Shown piece by piece: positions 46,765-56,359 of a DNA stretch of 64,000 bases (the first letter of the stretch is position 1; every line of letters starts with the position of its first letter). The translations under genes and the position numbers were made by a program. Source of the DNA: Leucothrix pacifica. Lineage in GTDB: Bacteria > Pseudomonadota > Gammaproteobacteria > Thiotrichales > Thiotrichaceae. The stretch is from NCBI RefSeq assembly GCF_003172875.1, contig NZ_QGKM01000037.1, forward strand, positions 1-64,000. The letters run 5' to 3'. The notes beneath the pieces are model-generated. The model was not told the DNA's origin and made no database searches. It saw only the letters and a list, made by a program, of their open reading frames with translations.

Positions 46765-47751
46765 TTAATCACTCTTTCCACCAAACACGCCACCCCGAAT
46801 AAAGTTGGCCAAGACAAAACAACGTTGCTCATCGCTAATTTCTTTGTCATTTACCCAATCTAGCATCAAGGTGTACAAGTCATTTTTACTTGGCCTATAC
46901 GCTTCGCCACGTTGCGTAACCGAACCATAAGGCTCAATTGCGATTGGTACTTTGGCATTCACGTACCAATCATCAATTGTGCGAATAGCATTACCTACCT
47001 TCACACTGTGCAAGGCGGCGCAATTATCAAGTTTGAACAATACTTTCTTCTTCTCCCCCATGTTCATTTCTTGAGATGGAAACACATGTTGACCATTACC
47101 TAAACGCACATAAGCATCAACTTTTACGCAAACAAAATCACTTTCACTACTTAAACCTTGAAATATTGCATCAGCTAATTCTTCTAAATCTGCATTGTTG
47201 CGTTTTGCCGAAAAATCATTTAGGGGAAAATCATAGCCATTGAATTCAAAGCTCCCTTTTCCATCGCTTAACTCAGTTTTTACCAATACACTTTCCGCAC
47301 AAACACGGTTACGCCATAGAAAGCGCCCACTAGCAATATTATGCGCATAGCGATAAGCCAACTCTTTAAGCCCAATATCTTTAAAGTCAGTAACCTTTTC
47401 AGCTAAAGCCTTTTCAAAAGCAGGCTCATTACAACTGAATGGGCTTGCAACATTACCAATGACTCTTAATGTAAAAGACACCTTCAGCGTGTCACGATCA
47501 TGAGGCAAATTAGCATCTTGACTATCAGAAGAAACAGGATTCGGTTGTGTCTTGGCCTCATCCTTTATGCCATAGGCACTTTGAGTAGATCGATTTTGTC
47601 GTGTTGTAATTTTAATCGGCTGCCATTTGCCTGAATCACTTTGCTTTACATCATCCCACTCACCTGCATACATCAGTGCATCGGACACTTCCAGCTTACG
47701 TTCAAATGCCAGAATGCTGGGTAAAGAGATTGCTTTCTTATCATTAGCCAT
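46765..47751 (-). CDS. csy3: Type I-F Csy3 (Cas7f) backbone subunit
   Basis: Csy3 forms the six-copy crRNA-binding backbone of the Csy surveillance complex. The 328-aa length is normal for the family. Recognisable segments are SLPSILAFERKLEVSDALMY near the N-terminus, YAHNIASGRFLWRNR, the RTIDDWY segment and AIEPYGSVTQRGEAYRP near the C-terminus. It lies 14 nt before cas6f and 28 nt after csy2. Confidence 0.96.
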   Translation of the reverse strand: MANDKKAISLPSILAFERKLEVSDALMYAGEWDDVKQSDSGKWQPIKITTRQNRSTQSAYGIKDEAKTQPNPVSSDSQDANLPHDRDTLKVSFTLRVIGNVASPFSCNEPAFEKALAEKVTDFKDIGLKELAYRYAHNIASGRFLWRNRVCAESVLVKTELSDGKGSFEFNGYDFPLNDFSAKRNNADLEELADAIFQGLSSESDFVCVKVDAYVRLGNGQHVFPSQEMNMGEKKKVLFKLDNCAALHSVKVGNAIRTIDDWYVNAKVPIAIEPYGSVTQRGEAYRPSKNDLYTLMLDWVNDKEISDEQRCFVLANFIRGGVFGGKSD

Positions 47752-47779
47752 TTACGTATTCCTTTGTAAATAATTTAAA

Positions 47780-48931
47780 TTAAAATTCGTCATTAGGGTC
47801 TACTGGGGCACTATCAGTGCCTACGTCTTTTTTGAACTGTCTGCATAGATACCAACCATCGTCATAAAAATATTCCCATTGGCAGTGTGCGAAATGTTCA
47901 GCCGTTTTTAAGCGATTCACACCTCGCCACTCCCCTACCGAATGAATGGATTCGACAAACCTAACATCAGTTTCATAGTCGCGAGTATTTTCAATTTCTG
48001 AGTTTTTATACAGTGGGGAAATCGCTTTGTAGCCCGTCATAATTGGCACTAAGTAACCGGTTGAAGGCTTTGGTAGATGCCCCCAATCGGCGGGCGTTTT
48101 ACTGTCGGGATTTAAGTATTGGTTCCATTGAGCAAGCAGTGCTTTGTTCTTTTTATTATTTTCTAACTGCTCAAAATGAGAGCTAAACAACGCTGGCACT
48201 TCACCATTGTAAGGGCCACTAGCAATATGCTTTTCCCACTTCTCCATAAGTACTGTCTCGTTGCTTTTATCATACCTAAGCAAGTGCTTCTTGATGAGGT
48301 CGGACTTCGGACGTGCTTTTCGTTTCAGTAGAGAAAAGTCGAGCCAAGCGTCCATTAGCTCTGCGCTTCCATGATTCGCTAGGCTTTTATCATAATGCTT
48401 GGCTAATTCTTCCGAACGATCTATCAAAGCAAAACCTGGTAATAACTTTCTCTTTAACAACAGAAGCTTATTACCTTCATCCACATCAAATGCTTGAATA
48501 TCACCAACATCTAAAATGGTTCCTCCTGCTAGTCGCTGTAAAAAGCATCGTTTCTTTAGCCACTTAAAAAATTCATCGCTACGACCAAGGTTCCCCGTGT
48601 ACCCAATCAGCAATGACACCGTCATATTCATTTTTCCCTCTTCAATTACTGAAGGGGTTTTATCCTTGACCGCTGCGTTCTTCATATACGGCGGGTTTTT
48701 ACTCTGAGTGAAGTTATCTTTGTATTCACCATAAGTATGGACGTGATGCTCATGAGCGAAGACACCACAGTTCAATAGTGTAATATTTTCGAAGGCAGTT
48801 CCTTTGAGCTGGCGCACAAGGTTGTGTTGAAAGCCTAAGAAATGAGTAATCGCGGGAAAACCCCAAGTAAAGCCGGCAACAGCATTCGCATTTTGCACTT
48901 TGATGCGATTGATCAAAATATACTGTGTCAT
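47780..48931 (-). CDS. csy2: Type I-F Csy2 (Cas5f) subunit
   Basis: Csy2 pairs with Csy1 to cap the crRNA 5' handle and recognise the PAM. The 383-aa protein begins with the family-typical ILINRIKVQNANAVAGFTWG, followed by FPAITHFLGFQHNL, and has the C-terminal RFVESIHSVGEWRGVNRL. It overlaps csy1 by 4 nt. It is somewhat longer than the roughly 330 aa of the Pseudomonas protein. Confidence 0.95.
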   Translation of the reverse strand: MTQYILINRIKVQNANAVAGFTWGFPAITHFLGFQHNLVRQLKGTAFENITLLNCGVFAHEHHVHTYGEYKDNFTQSKNPPYMKNAAVKDKTPSVIEEGKMNMTVSLLIGYTGNLGRSDEFFKWLKKRCFLQRLAGGTILDVGDIQAFDVDEGNKLLLLKRKLLPGFALIDRSEELAKHYDKSLANHGSAELMDAWLDFSLLKRKARPKSDLIKKHLLRYDKSNETVLMEKWEKHIASGPYNGEVPALFSSHFEQLENNKKNKALLAQWNQYLNPDSKTPADWGHLPKPSTGYLVPIMTGYKAISPLYKNSEIENTRDYETDVRFVESIHSVGEWRGVNRLKTAEHFAHCQWEYFYDDGWYLCRQFKKDVGTDSAPVDPNDEF

Positions 48932-50421
48932 ACCTTCTCCTCATCTTGTGCAGCTAAAACAGCTTCAACGACTTGGTTTGAATCTCTCAGTGCCTTTTCC
49001 ATTAACGACTTCCAGAGCTTTGTATGTTCTTTTTGTGGTGTGAATTTCTTATCTTTTCCTTTCAGTTGATTATTCAGCCATGCCGCAAAATCAGCACACA
49101 CAACGGGAGACCAATCGGTTGCTTGTCGAGCGACTTGAAAATCTTCATCAGAACGATAAGGGTCAAGAAAATACTGCTGCTCCACTTTCAACTTTGACTT
49201 TGGGTCATCTGACCAACCAGGCGTTAAATTCTGGGCATCCTCAGCAAAAAACAATACGTTGGAAATAATACGATTCACCCATTTGACCATCCACTCTCGC
49301 TTTTTGGGGTCTCTGGTACTCAGATCAAGATGATTAAATCGAACTAGGAAATCTCTCAGAAAATCAATATCCTCCTTGGTGGCGCGATAAATACTGTTTT
49401 CATAAAACCACGATGTTTTACGCACCGGTGGTTTCTTTTGATGCTGCCAAACAGGTGGTTGAGCAGAAAAAAGTCGAACCCTCCCACCTCTTTTACCATT
49501 GAGTACCGATACGTTTTGAGGTTGGCTTAAGGTGGTCGCAATTTTACAGACACCAAGCGCCTGCTTAGAGATTTCAGGTGAGTACTTCTCTGCCTTACGT
49601 GCCTTATTGACAGACTCGCTTAACTTTCGAGCTTCCTTTGAAAAATAATCCCCGTATATTTTTTGCGATAAAGATGATGATCTAACAACGGTCAACAGAT
49701 GATAGTCATTCTCTACGGGAAAGTAGATTTGTTTTAATAGGAAGTCACTGCTGGGTTTTTTGTTAAGTATTTCACGATAGTGATCACCCCATACTTTCAA
49801 CTCTAACGGAGTTGATTCAAACCCAGCGAGAACAGAATCATTACCTTTCAACAGCTCATCAAATAAGGCGACTCCACCATGCTCCAGCATTAAAAACTTA
49901 ACTTGCTTCGATAGTGTTGCATTAGGGTAAGTACCATCAATAATTTCATCAGAAAGCGAGCTAGTTGTGAGGTATTCACTTTTTCTACTGATAGATCGGT
50001 CAAGAAATGAAGAACCTGCACTACTAGAATGGGTCAGCTTAGCGATGTGTGTACCAGGAACCACACCATCACCAATCATTACCGAACGGCAAATCCAAAT
50101 GTTATAGAAATTTGTTTTTGTCTCAATGAACTTGATTTTCTCAGTAAGGTCTTCGACCCACTCTTTGGAACGAAAAGTACTATAGAGCGCTTCAAACTTA
50201 ACTCTACTATTCGCTGATGCTGGTATTCTCTTGACGGTAGCGATCAACTTTGAAAGCTCTTTTTGTTCTTGCTCATTGTCGGTCGACGCTCTTGCTAAGC
50301 TGTCCGAATAAAACGAAGACAATAGTTCATTAATAAACTGACCCTTTTTATCTTCATCGTTCAGTTCGTCGATATACGTTTTTATTACTTCCTGCCATGA
50401 AGACAGTGGCTCTGTGCTCAT
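48928..50421 (-). CDS. csy1: Type I-F Csy1 (Cas8f) large subunit
   Basis: Csy1 is the large subunit of the Csy complex, involved with Csy2 in PAM recognition. The 497-aa protein shows family segments such as HIAKLTHSSSAGSSFLDRSI, YFPVENDYHLLTVVRSSSLS and NVSVLNGKRGGRVRLFSAQP followed by PPVWQ. It overlaps cas2-3 (upstream) and csy2 (downstream) by 4 nt each, so all are translationally coupled. Confidence 0.94.
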   Translation of the reverse strand: MSTEPLSSWQEVIKTYIDELNDEDKKGQFINELLSSFYSDSLARASTDNEQEQKELSKLIATVKRIPASANSRVKFEALYSTFRSKEWVEDLTEKIKFIETKTNFYNIWICRSVMIGDGVVPGTHIAKLTHSSSAGSSFLDRSISRKSEYLTTSSLSDEIIDGTYPNATLSKQVKFLMLEHGGVALFDELLKGNDSVLAGFESTPLELKVWGDHYREILNKKPSSDFLLKQIYFPVENDYHLLTVVRSSSLSQKIYGDYFSKEARKLSESVNKARKAEKYSPEISKQALGVCKIATTLSQPQNVSVLNGKRGGRVRLFSAQPPVWQHQKKPPVRKTSWFYENSIYRATKEDIDFLRDFLVRFNHLDLSTRDPKKREWMVKWVNRIISNVLFFAEDAQNLTPGWSDDPKSKLKVEQQYFLDPYRSDEDFQVARQATDWSPVVCADFAAWLNNQLKGKDKKFTPQKEHTKLWKSLMEKALRDSNQVVEAVLAAQDEEKV

Positions 50422-53400
50422 TGATTATCAAGCTCCTGATAAAGTCCTAAATTGTCGTGATAAAAATATTCATCACGATCTTTTTTTTCGTATTCTGTTA
50501 CTCGTAGCTCACCAAAATTTCTGCTTACTTCTGTTAGATCGAAGCCAAAGGCATCGGCAAGCTCCGAATAAATTGCAAGCGGGCTAAGGTCAAACCAGAA
50601 GTGGCTATTATTCCCGTGCATTAAACCTTTCTGCGTAGAGATACTAATAGAGCTGGGTTCACCAAGTTTTGGCGGATAAGATTCTTCGTTTAACCAGCAC
50701 CAGTAAGGTGTTTTGTATTCATCATCAACATATAAATAATAGGCTTCATCATTGTTGGACTGACGGAACCGTTGCTGGCGCTGAACTTCACCACACCAGT
50801 AAGGCTGCTTATCCCACCAAATTTTTGCGTGTTTATCTCCGGTAAATAGCTGCCATGCTAGCGCCTTATGCTCCAAGGCACTCAAGTTCACGTATTCATT
50901 TTTGTCAGTTGGCGTGTAATCCTTAGTATCTGGTAGTGTGATTCGAGGAGTAGCTGTTATTTTGCTGTATTGGCTTTCATGTAGGCACTCCTTCAAATCA
51001 TGAGATGAAAGTTTGATACTTTCCATTTCAAAACCAGGCTTTTCAAAGCAGATTTTATTCCCTTTCAATGCCTTAAGATTTTTGTTCAGCAATACAATAT
51101 TAGGGGTTGTGGGCTGCGCTTCGGTTCTATGGCGCAATAGCCGCCCAGCAAGCTGAATAATAGATCGCATGGAACTAGGTTCAGCAATCGCCCAATCGTA
51201 GTCATGGTCACGACCGACTTCTGCCACAGGAGATGCCAAAACAACAAAGACATGATTAGTCTCTGGGAGATCACCCAAAACACGACCAACTTCACTATCA
51301 GCTTGCCAGAGACTGTCGCTGTCTTTTCGCTTGAGTATTTTATCTAGCTTCCGCTCAATGTGAGATCGAATAGCCAGTGGATAGCGGCTATGGTAAACGC
51401 AATAATGGATACGGGTATCTTCAGGGGCATCCAGCTTCAACAAGGCTTTGGCCACTTCAACAAGCGGGTTAATATTTGCCATGCGTACTAGCCCAATAGA
51501 AACATTCCGTTTTCCATCACTTACGTGGTGGCGTTGGTGCAACTTAAGTATGTTCTCAAATATTACGCTGGATAATGAATTGATCGTTGAAGTTTCCGAA
51601 TCCGTTTCGACAATAGCTAACTCCCCTAAACGATTAATCACTTTTTGAGACAAGAGCTTTTTAGTTCTCTGAGAAACAAAACGACTATGCTGTTTTTTAA
51701 ATATTGCAGCATCAGCAACCATACGTTTATCGACATCTGAAGTAGCGAATTCGTCAAACCACGCGCAACAGATATTGCCATCCCAGGTTGCTAAATTAGC
51801 CTTCGCGTATTGTGCCCAGCCTGATTTGTAGGATTCAAATAATGCCGAAGATAAGGCGGGTGGCATGGTTGCCGTTGACAATAAAACCTTACTTCCCAAC
51901 ATCGCTGCCCAATGGACTAGGCGACATAAGGCTGGAAGATCTTCCAAGCCAAAGTCATCAGGTTCATCCAGTATTAAATCACCAGTTAGTAACCGAAGCA
52001 TTGGACCTATTTGTTTTCCACCTTTTGTACCCTCTGTTGCAGGGATTAAGTGATCAATCGTGCACACAAGCACTGGCGCACATAACAACTTATCGAGTCT
52101 ATCATTCTGCTTAGTCCACGTGCTCAAACTGTGTTTATACAACTCACCCGTGTAATCAACATAGAACTCATCATCGAGCACCTCACCTTCAGACTCACTA
52201 CCTGACTCAGCATATTGATTGGATACCTGCTCCGAAGCTTGGTTATATTCAAACAGTTGTTTTACTGCTGTCCCACCAACCGCAATCGCCACCTCTTCGC
52301 TATTGAGCGCCATTCCTTTTTTATCTTGGAACTCTCTACCAGTTTGCAAGGTAAGTGTTCGCAAGCCCATTGCCACACTAAACCGGATTCTTTCTGCCTC
52401 CTCTCCAAGCGCATACATGATCTTGGCATTGGCAATAGTTTTACCTTTGCCAGTAGACGCCATATTAATTCCAAAAAAACCGTTATTAAGCGTATCCTTC
52501 CCAATTTTTTTAGCAAGTTTTACTGCTTTGTCTTGCCAGCCAAAGCCCGCTTTATTTTTTTTGCTGACAGGGTTTGTTAAAAAATTATTATTCCCCAACT
52601 GCCTCAAACTGCTACTCAGCTTTGGTAAGGATTTAGTGATTCTCCCTGAATGGTAAGCAACACCAATGAGGTGTTCATCCAGCTGTTGTTTAAAGCCTGA
52701 CTTCACATCATGTTTACCATAAGTATTAGCATAAACATTGTAAGAATCACCGCGCCACTTAGTCGTCACCTGCTTTTGTGACGAATAATAGTGATCAGCA
52801 AGCATCATTGATAATCGGGCCAAATGGCTGGTAAAAAGATGGTCATTGATAAAATCCAACGATACTCCACTTTCCAAAAGCCCCAATGCCTCTTTGGCTT
52901 CCGATGCAATAATGCAAGCGTGGGAACGCCATTTTGTACTGTTGTATGGCAAAGCCTTGTTTGGGAAAGCCCAATTTTCTTTTAAACGTGCTTGTTGGTC
53001 TTCTTCTTGACACTTATATGAATTCCAGATTGCTCCGAAATTCTGAGCTAGCCATTCATCTACATATTTGAAACTTGCCGAGCTAACTTCATCTTTCCAC
53101 GCGGGAACTAGCGGTAAACGATGATGTGAAAGAATAATCCACACAACTAAGCGAGCGAATGAAGGCAAGCGCAGAATCGGATGATTATCACTATCAACCT
53201 CTCCGTCTATACCATCTCGGAATAAATCATCGACGCACTCTTGACCAACTTCGGATAACTTCTCCAACCATTCGCTGTCAGTCTGTTTACCAACAAATGC
53301 TTGAAATAGGCGTAACGATACCCACTCATGTCGATAAGGCTCAAAAACAGAAGTTTGTATATTTGGATCGATTTTCTGCTGAAATAGCTGGTTTGCCTTG

Positions 53401-53777
53401 CCGAAGTCATGAAATAGTCCAGCAATTACCGCTGCATAGTGAATGACGTTAATCGTTTGCCACTGGCTATTATCTTGAAATTGGCTGATATCCGTTTCTG
53501 TAGCATTTACAGGAACAATTCCTTGAGCGTTAAATTTACCTCGGTTCCCAACCACCCAAACCAACTCACTCCGACTCCGCGAGCGTATCCAATGACAACT
53601 CACCGCTGTATTCTTACTTGCTGTTTTACGCAGTAATTTCTTAACCGCTTCCAAGCCTTCCAACGTAATCACTGTCTGCCATGTGCGATTTCCAATCCGG
53701 TTTGCAAATGCATCCAATACCCGTCGCGTTTTGGGCAGCGCCTTCTTTTCACACTGCGATACAAAGGTCACCATCAT
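50418..53777 (-). CDS. cas2-3: Type I-F Cas2-Cas3 fusion nuclease-helicase
   Basis: A 1119-aa fusion characteristic of type I-F. The N-terminal about 95 residues are the Cas2 domain (VTFVSQCEKKALPKTRRVLD). Next comes the HD nuclease (HYAAVIAGLFHDFGKANQLF, later LSHHRLP), then the superfamily 2 helicase with Walker A (MASTGKGKTIANAK), DExx box (ILDEPDDFG), STATMP and the motif VI region (QLAGRLLRHRTE). It unwinds and degrades target DNA and joins Cas1 in spacer acquisition. The second Met of MMV may be the real start. It lies 2 nt after cas1. Confidence 0.96.
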   Translation of the reverse strand: MMVTFVSQCEKKALPKTRRVLDAFANRIGNRTWQTVITLEGLEAVKKLLRKTASKNTAVSCHWIRSRSRSELVWVVGNRGKFNAQGIVPVNATETDISQFQDNSQWQTINVIHYAAVIAGLFHDFGKANQLFQQKIDPNIQTSVFEPYRHEWVSLRLFQAFVGKQTDSEWLEKLSEVGQECVDDLFRDGIDGEVDSDNHPILRLPSFARLVVWIILSHHRLPLVPAWKDEVSSASFKYVDEWLAQNFGAIWNSYKCQEEDQQARLKENWAFPNKALPYNSTKWRSHACIIASEAKEALGLLESGVSLDFINDHLFTSHLARLSMMLADHYYSSQKQVTTKWRGDSYNVYANTYGKHDVKSGFKQQLDEHLIGVAYHSGRITKSLPKLSSSLRQLGNNNFLTNPVSKKNKAGFGWQDKAVKLAKKIGKDTLNNGFFGINMASTGKGKTIANAKIMYALGEEAERIRFSVAMGLRTLTLQTGREFQDKKGMALNSEEVAIAVGGTAVKQLFEYNQASEQVSNQYAESGSESEGEVLDDEFYVDYTGELYKHSLSTWTKQNDRLDKLLCAPVLVCTIDHLIPATEGTKGGKQIGPMLRLLTGDLILDEPDDFGLEDLPALCRLVHWAAMLGSKVLLSTATMPPALSSALFESYKSGWAQYAKANLATWDGNICCAWFDEFATSDVDKRMVADAAIFKKQHSRFVSQRTKKLLSQKVINRLGELAIVETDSETSTINSLSSVIFENILKLHQRHHVSDGKRNVSIGLVRMANINPLVEVAKALLKLDAPEDTRIHYCVYHSRYPLAIRSHIERKLDKILKRKDSDSLWQADSEVGRVLGDLPETNHVFVVLASPVAEVGRDHDYDWAIAEPSSMRSIIQLAGRLLRHRTEAQPTTPNIVLLNKNLKALKGNKICFEKPGFEMESIKLSSHDLKECLHESQYSKITATPRITLPDTKDYTPTDKNEYVNLSALEHKALAWQLFTGDKHAKIWWDKQPYWCGEVQRQQRFRQSNNDEAYYLYVDDEYKTPYWCWLNEESYPPKLGEPSSISISTQKGLMHGNNSHFWFDLSPLAIYSELADAFGFDLTEVSRNFGELRVTEYEKKDRDEYFYHDNLGLYQELDNQ

Positions 53778-53779
53778 GG

Positions 53780-54721
53780 TTAAAAGTCACCTTTGCTAAG
53801 TTGCTTCACGCTATCAAACATGAAGTCCAACGCTTTGTGGCTGGTGAAGTTTTGCAGGCATTGCTGGCGAAACTCTTGCTCAGTCGCGCCTTCCTTAGCG
53901 CAGATAAACGCCCAAGGCAAAATGAGTGTGTCTTTAATCAAGTCGGCCACATCAAACACCAATGCACCACGACGCGTTTTACCATGAAGCACGGCAAAGC
54001 CATGTGGTATGCCGAGCACCCAAAGCGTGGTGGCTGCCAGCCCATACGCCAGATAATTGCCGTGATTCAAGAAGGCATTCGCATCATCAACGCTGTCATG
54101 CTGGCGCACGAAGTCGGTTTGCTTAGTTCGGTTGGCAGCGATTTTGTAGAGTGCTTTGGTGAGTTTGGCTTCGGTGAGCAATAGCTCGGTAATATTTTTG
54201 CTTTCGTCGATGCGCTGATTAAACCTCTGTAGGGCGTGCCGGATGTCCTCGTCATCCGCATTAAACCCTTCACCACGCAGATCCCGGTCACTAGTCCAAA
54301 CCCGTTGCATGTATTGAATACGTAAACGCTGTATTGCTTGCCCGGCGAGGAATCGTTTGTGATCATCAAACCAAAACTGCATCCAACCCTGTATGTATTC
54401 GGTAGGTCGGTATTCGCTCTGCGGGGATAGCCATTCAACTTCATTGGCGGCCAGTAAAGGTGTGCCACCACTACCGCTAAAACCGATCAATACACCGGCA
54501 GATGCCAGCATTCTGACAGCGGCCTGCGTGATTGAAGTGCCTGTTCCCAGTAGTATGCAGGTTGTATTGGCGATGGGGATATTCCAATACTGTTTTTCAA
54601 CTTTTTCTTCGGTGAGATAGAGTACGCGACCGTCTTTTTGCATGACGCGGCACTTTTCAAGGTAGTAAATATTTGCCCTTTTTGAGTGTAAAATTGCCTT
54701 TAAATCAGTCAGATAATCCAT
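53780..54721 (-). CDS. cas1: CRISPR-associated endonuclease Cas1 (type I-F)
   Basis: Cas1 is the integrase that inserts new spacers with the Cas2 part of Cas2-3. The 313-aa protein has the I-F type start MDYLTDLKAILHSKRANIYY, the GTGTSITQAAVRMLASAGVL segment and an active-site region with Glu in LLTEAKLTKALYKIAA, His in NHGNYLAYGLAATTLW and Asp in ADLIKDTLILPWAF. It is the first gene of the operon. The intact frame, together with leader IHF-like sites, suggests that adaptation is functional. Confidence 0.96.
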   Translation of the reverse strand: MDYLTDLKAILHSKRANIYYLEKCRVMQKDGRVLYLTEEKVEKQYWNIPIANTTCILLGTGTSITQAAVRMLASAGVLIGFSGSGGTPLLAANEVEWLSPQSEYRPTEYIQGWMQFWFDDHKRFLAGQAIQRLRIQYMQRVWTSDRDLRGEGFNADDEDIRHALQRFNQRIDESKNITELLLTEAKLTKALYKIAANRTKQTDFVRQHDSVDDANAFLNHGNYLAYGLAATTLWVLGIPHGFAVLHGKTRRGALVFDVADLIKDTLILPWAFICAKEGATEQEFRQQCLQNFTSHKALDFMFDSVKQLSKGDF

Positions 54722-54783
54722 TCCAACACATAGTATTTTTCATTGTGAGGCTGTTATGGTGACAGGTTTATAGCCATAAATAA

Positions 54784-54829
54784 ATTATAAATCATCAAAT
54801 AATACCCAATACAATATTAAAATGGGTAT
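54784..54829 (-). promoter_or_regulatory. Putative cas operon promoter with operator-like inverted repeat
   Basis: On the minus strand a TATAAT hexamer lies at 54789-54784, about 63 nt before the cas1 start. Just upstream an inverted repeat ATACCCA (54802-54808) / TGGGTAT (54823-54829), with half-sites 21 bp apart, overlaps where a -35 would fall. This is a possible repressor or activator site. A second hairpin, GCCGTAA-ttttt-TTACGGC (54863-54881), is nearer the divergent ATPase gene. Confidence 0.45.
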
Positions 54830-54939
54830 AAGCAAGCGGCCATATAAATCGAGATAACTTATGCCGTAATTTTTTTACGGCAACTCATCTTGTGTGCTAG
54901 GATTAATTCATATCAACAGCTGCACCCAATGAGATTCCC

Positions 54940-56052
54940 ATGATTACAAAGTTTGAAGTTAAAAACTTTAAGAACTTCGACGATTGGTTTTGTTTCGATC
55001 TGAGTAATACCAAAAACTACAGCTTTAGGCCCGAGTGCATCTCAGATGGCGTGGTTAGCAAAGCGCTCATCTACGGGCCAAATGGTTCAGGTAAATCAAA
55101 TCTTGGCTTTGCAATGCTCGATCTGACCCGCCACCTCAGCGGTGACCGTATCGCAAGCGATAATTATGAACATTACTTCCCTATTGGTTCTAATCACGAG
55201 CTTGCTGAATTTCGTTACTCTTTTGTATTTGACGGTGACGATGTTGTTTATGAGTACGGGAAAAGTGACAAGAATACTTTAGTCTATGAATCTCTAACGA
55301 TTCAGGATGAGCAGGTGCTACAGGTGGACCGCAGAGAGTCAACGACTGCGACAATCAATCTGAAAGGGGCGGAAACATTAAAGACGGATATGGGTGAGTC
55401 CTCTATTTCTTTGGTCACTTATATAAAAAATAATTCACTACTGGATGACAACAGACAAAACGATTTATTTGAACAATTTATCAAACAAGCCTCTGGCATG
55501 CTGTTTTTCAGGTCGCTAAAAGACTACCGTTCTTTAGGTGCAAAACTGCGTCACCGCACTGTGAGTGAGTTTCTGAGTTCAGAGCAAAAGGTTGGGCATC
55601 TTGAGAAATTCCTGAACGATGCGGGGATCGCGTGCTCATTAGAGTTGGTGGAAACCGATAGCGAGCCTGTTTTGATGTTTGTGAAAAACGGCAAGAAAGC
55701 ACCCTTCGCGGAGATTGCATCAACGGGAACTCACTCTTTGGTGGTACTTTACTTTTGGTGGCAACAACTGGTGGTGAACCCCGATATTTCGTTTGTTTAC
55801 ATCGATGAATTTGATGCTTTTTATCACCACGAATTATCAAGGCTTGTCATTCGTCAGCTGTGTCAACTCAATGCTCAGGTAATTCTGACTACTCACAATA
55901 CTAGTATTATGAGCAATGACATCTTGCGTCCGGATTGCTATTTCCTTCTGAATAAGCAGCAAATTGGTTCGCTGGCTGACAAAACGGAGAAAGAGCTACG
56001 ATCTGCCCATAATATCGAGAAGATGTATCGCGCAGGTGCATTTGGTGGCTAA
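54940..56052 (+). CDS. AAA15-type ATP-binding protein (OLD/ABC-like ATPase)
   Basis: A 370-aa ABC-type ATPase of the AAA_15/AAA_21 group: N-terminal strand ITKFEVKNFKNF, Walker A (IYGPNGSGKSNL), a signature-like EIASTGTHSLVVLYF, Walker B (FVYIDEFDAFYHH), H-loop (ILTTHNTSIM) and the C-terminal RSAHNIEKMYRAGAFGG common in these proteins. Relatives serve as the ATPase of several phage-defence systems, usually with a nuclease partner. No obvious TOPRIM or HNH partner is adjacent here; the next genes are vapBC. It is divergent from cas1. Confidence 0.85.
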   Translation: MITKFEVKNFKNFDDWFCFDLSNTKNYSFRPECISDGVVSKALIYGPNGSGKSNLGFAMLDLTRHLSGDRIASDNYEHYFPIGSNHELAEFRYSFVFDGDDVVYEYGKSDKNTLVYESLTIQDEQVLQVDRRESTTATINLKGAETLKTDMGESSISLVTYIKNNSLLDDNRQNDLFEQFIKQASGMLFFRSLKDYRSLGAKLRHRTVSEFLSSEQKVGHLEKFLNDAGIACSLELVETDSEPVLMFVKNGKKAPFAEIASTGTHSLVVLYFWWQQLVVNPDISFVYIDEFDAFYHHELSRLVIRQLCQLNAQVILTTHNTSIMSNDILRPDCYFLLNKQQIGSLADKTEKELRSAHNIEKMYRAGAFGG

Positions 56053-56069
56053 CTGGTTGCTTGGATAAA

Positions 56070-56100
56070 TTTTGTGATATACTATTGATATATCACAAAA
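56070..56100. promoter_or_regulatory. Perfect palindrome upstream of vapB, probable autoregulatory operator
   Basis: TTTTGTGATATA (56070-56081) and TATATCACAAAA (56089-56100) form a perfect 12-bp inverted repeat with a 7-nt centre. It starts 16 nt before the vapB ATG at 56117 (counted from the repeat end) and covers likely -10 hexamers (TATACT, GATATA). VapBC complexes repress their own promoters at such sites. Confidence 0.8.
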
Positions 56101-56116
56101 CATCTTGGAGCGAAGC

Positions 56117-56359
56117 ATGGGACAGATAGCGAAATTATTCATGAACGGGCGAAGCCAAGCTGTTCGACTTCCGGTTGATTTTCGTTTTGATTGCGAAGAA
56201 GTGTATATTCGCCGTGACGAAAAAACCGGAGATATTATCTTATCCAAACACCCTGATTCATGGGATGCTTTTTTTGATTTATTGGACGACTGTGAAGTAC
56301 CTGACGATTTCTTGTCAGATCGTGATAATGATGCACCTCAAGAACGAGATGTCTTCTGA
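56117..56359 (+). CDS. vapB: VapB-type antitoxin (AbrB/MazE fold)
   Basis: An 80-aa antitoxin with the swapped-hairpin DNA-binding domain MGQIAKLFMNGRSQAVRLPV ... EEVYIRRDEKTGDIIL, and a C-terminal acidic tail (FDLLDDCEVPDDFLSDRDND) that should wrap the toxin. A TTG at 56105 would extend the frame, but the ATG at 56117 has GGAG about 7 nt upstream and begins like other VapB proteins. Its stop shares one base with the toxin start (TGATG). Confidence 0.92.
   Translation: MGQIAKLFMNGRSQAVRLPVDFRFDCEEVYIRRDEKTGDIILSKHPDSWDAFFDLLDDCEVPDDFLSDRDNDAPQERDVF

Noticed and set aside
52219-52656. 145-codon plus-strand frame inside cas2-3
   Set aside because: It is antisense to the conserved helicase coding sequence, with no recognisable features.
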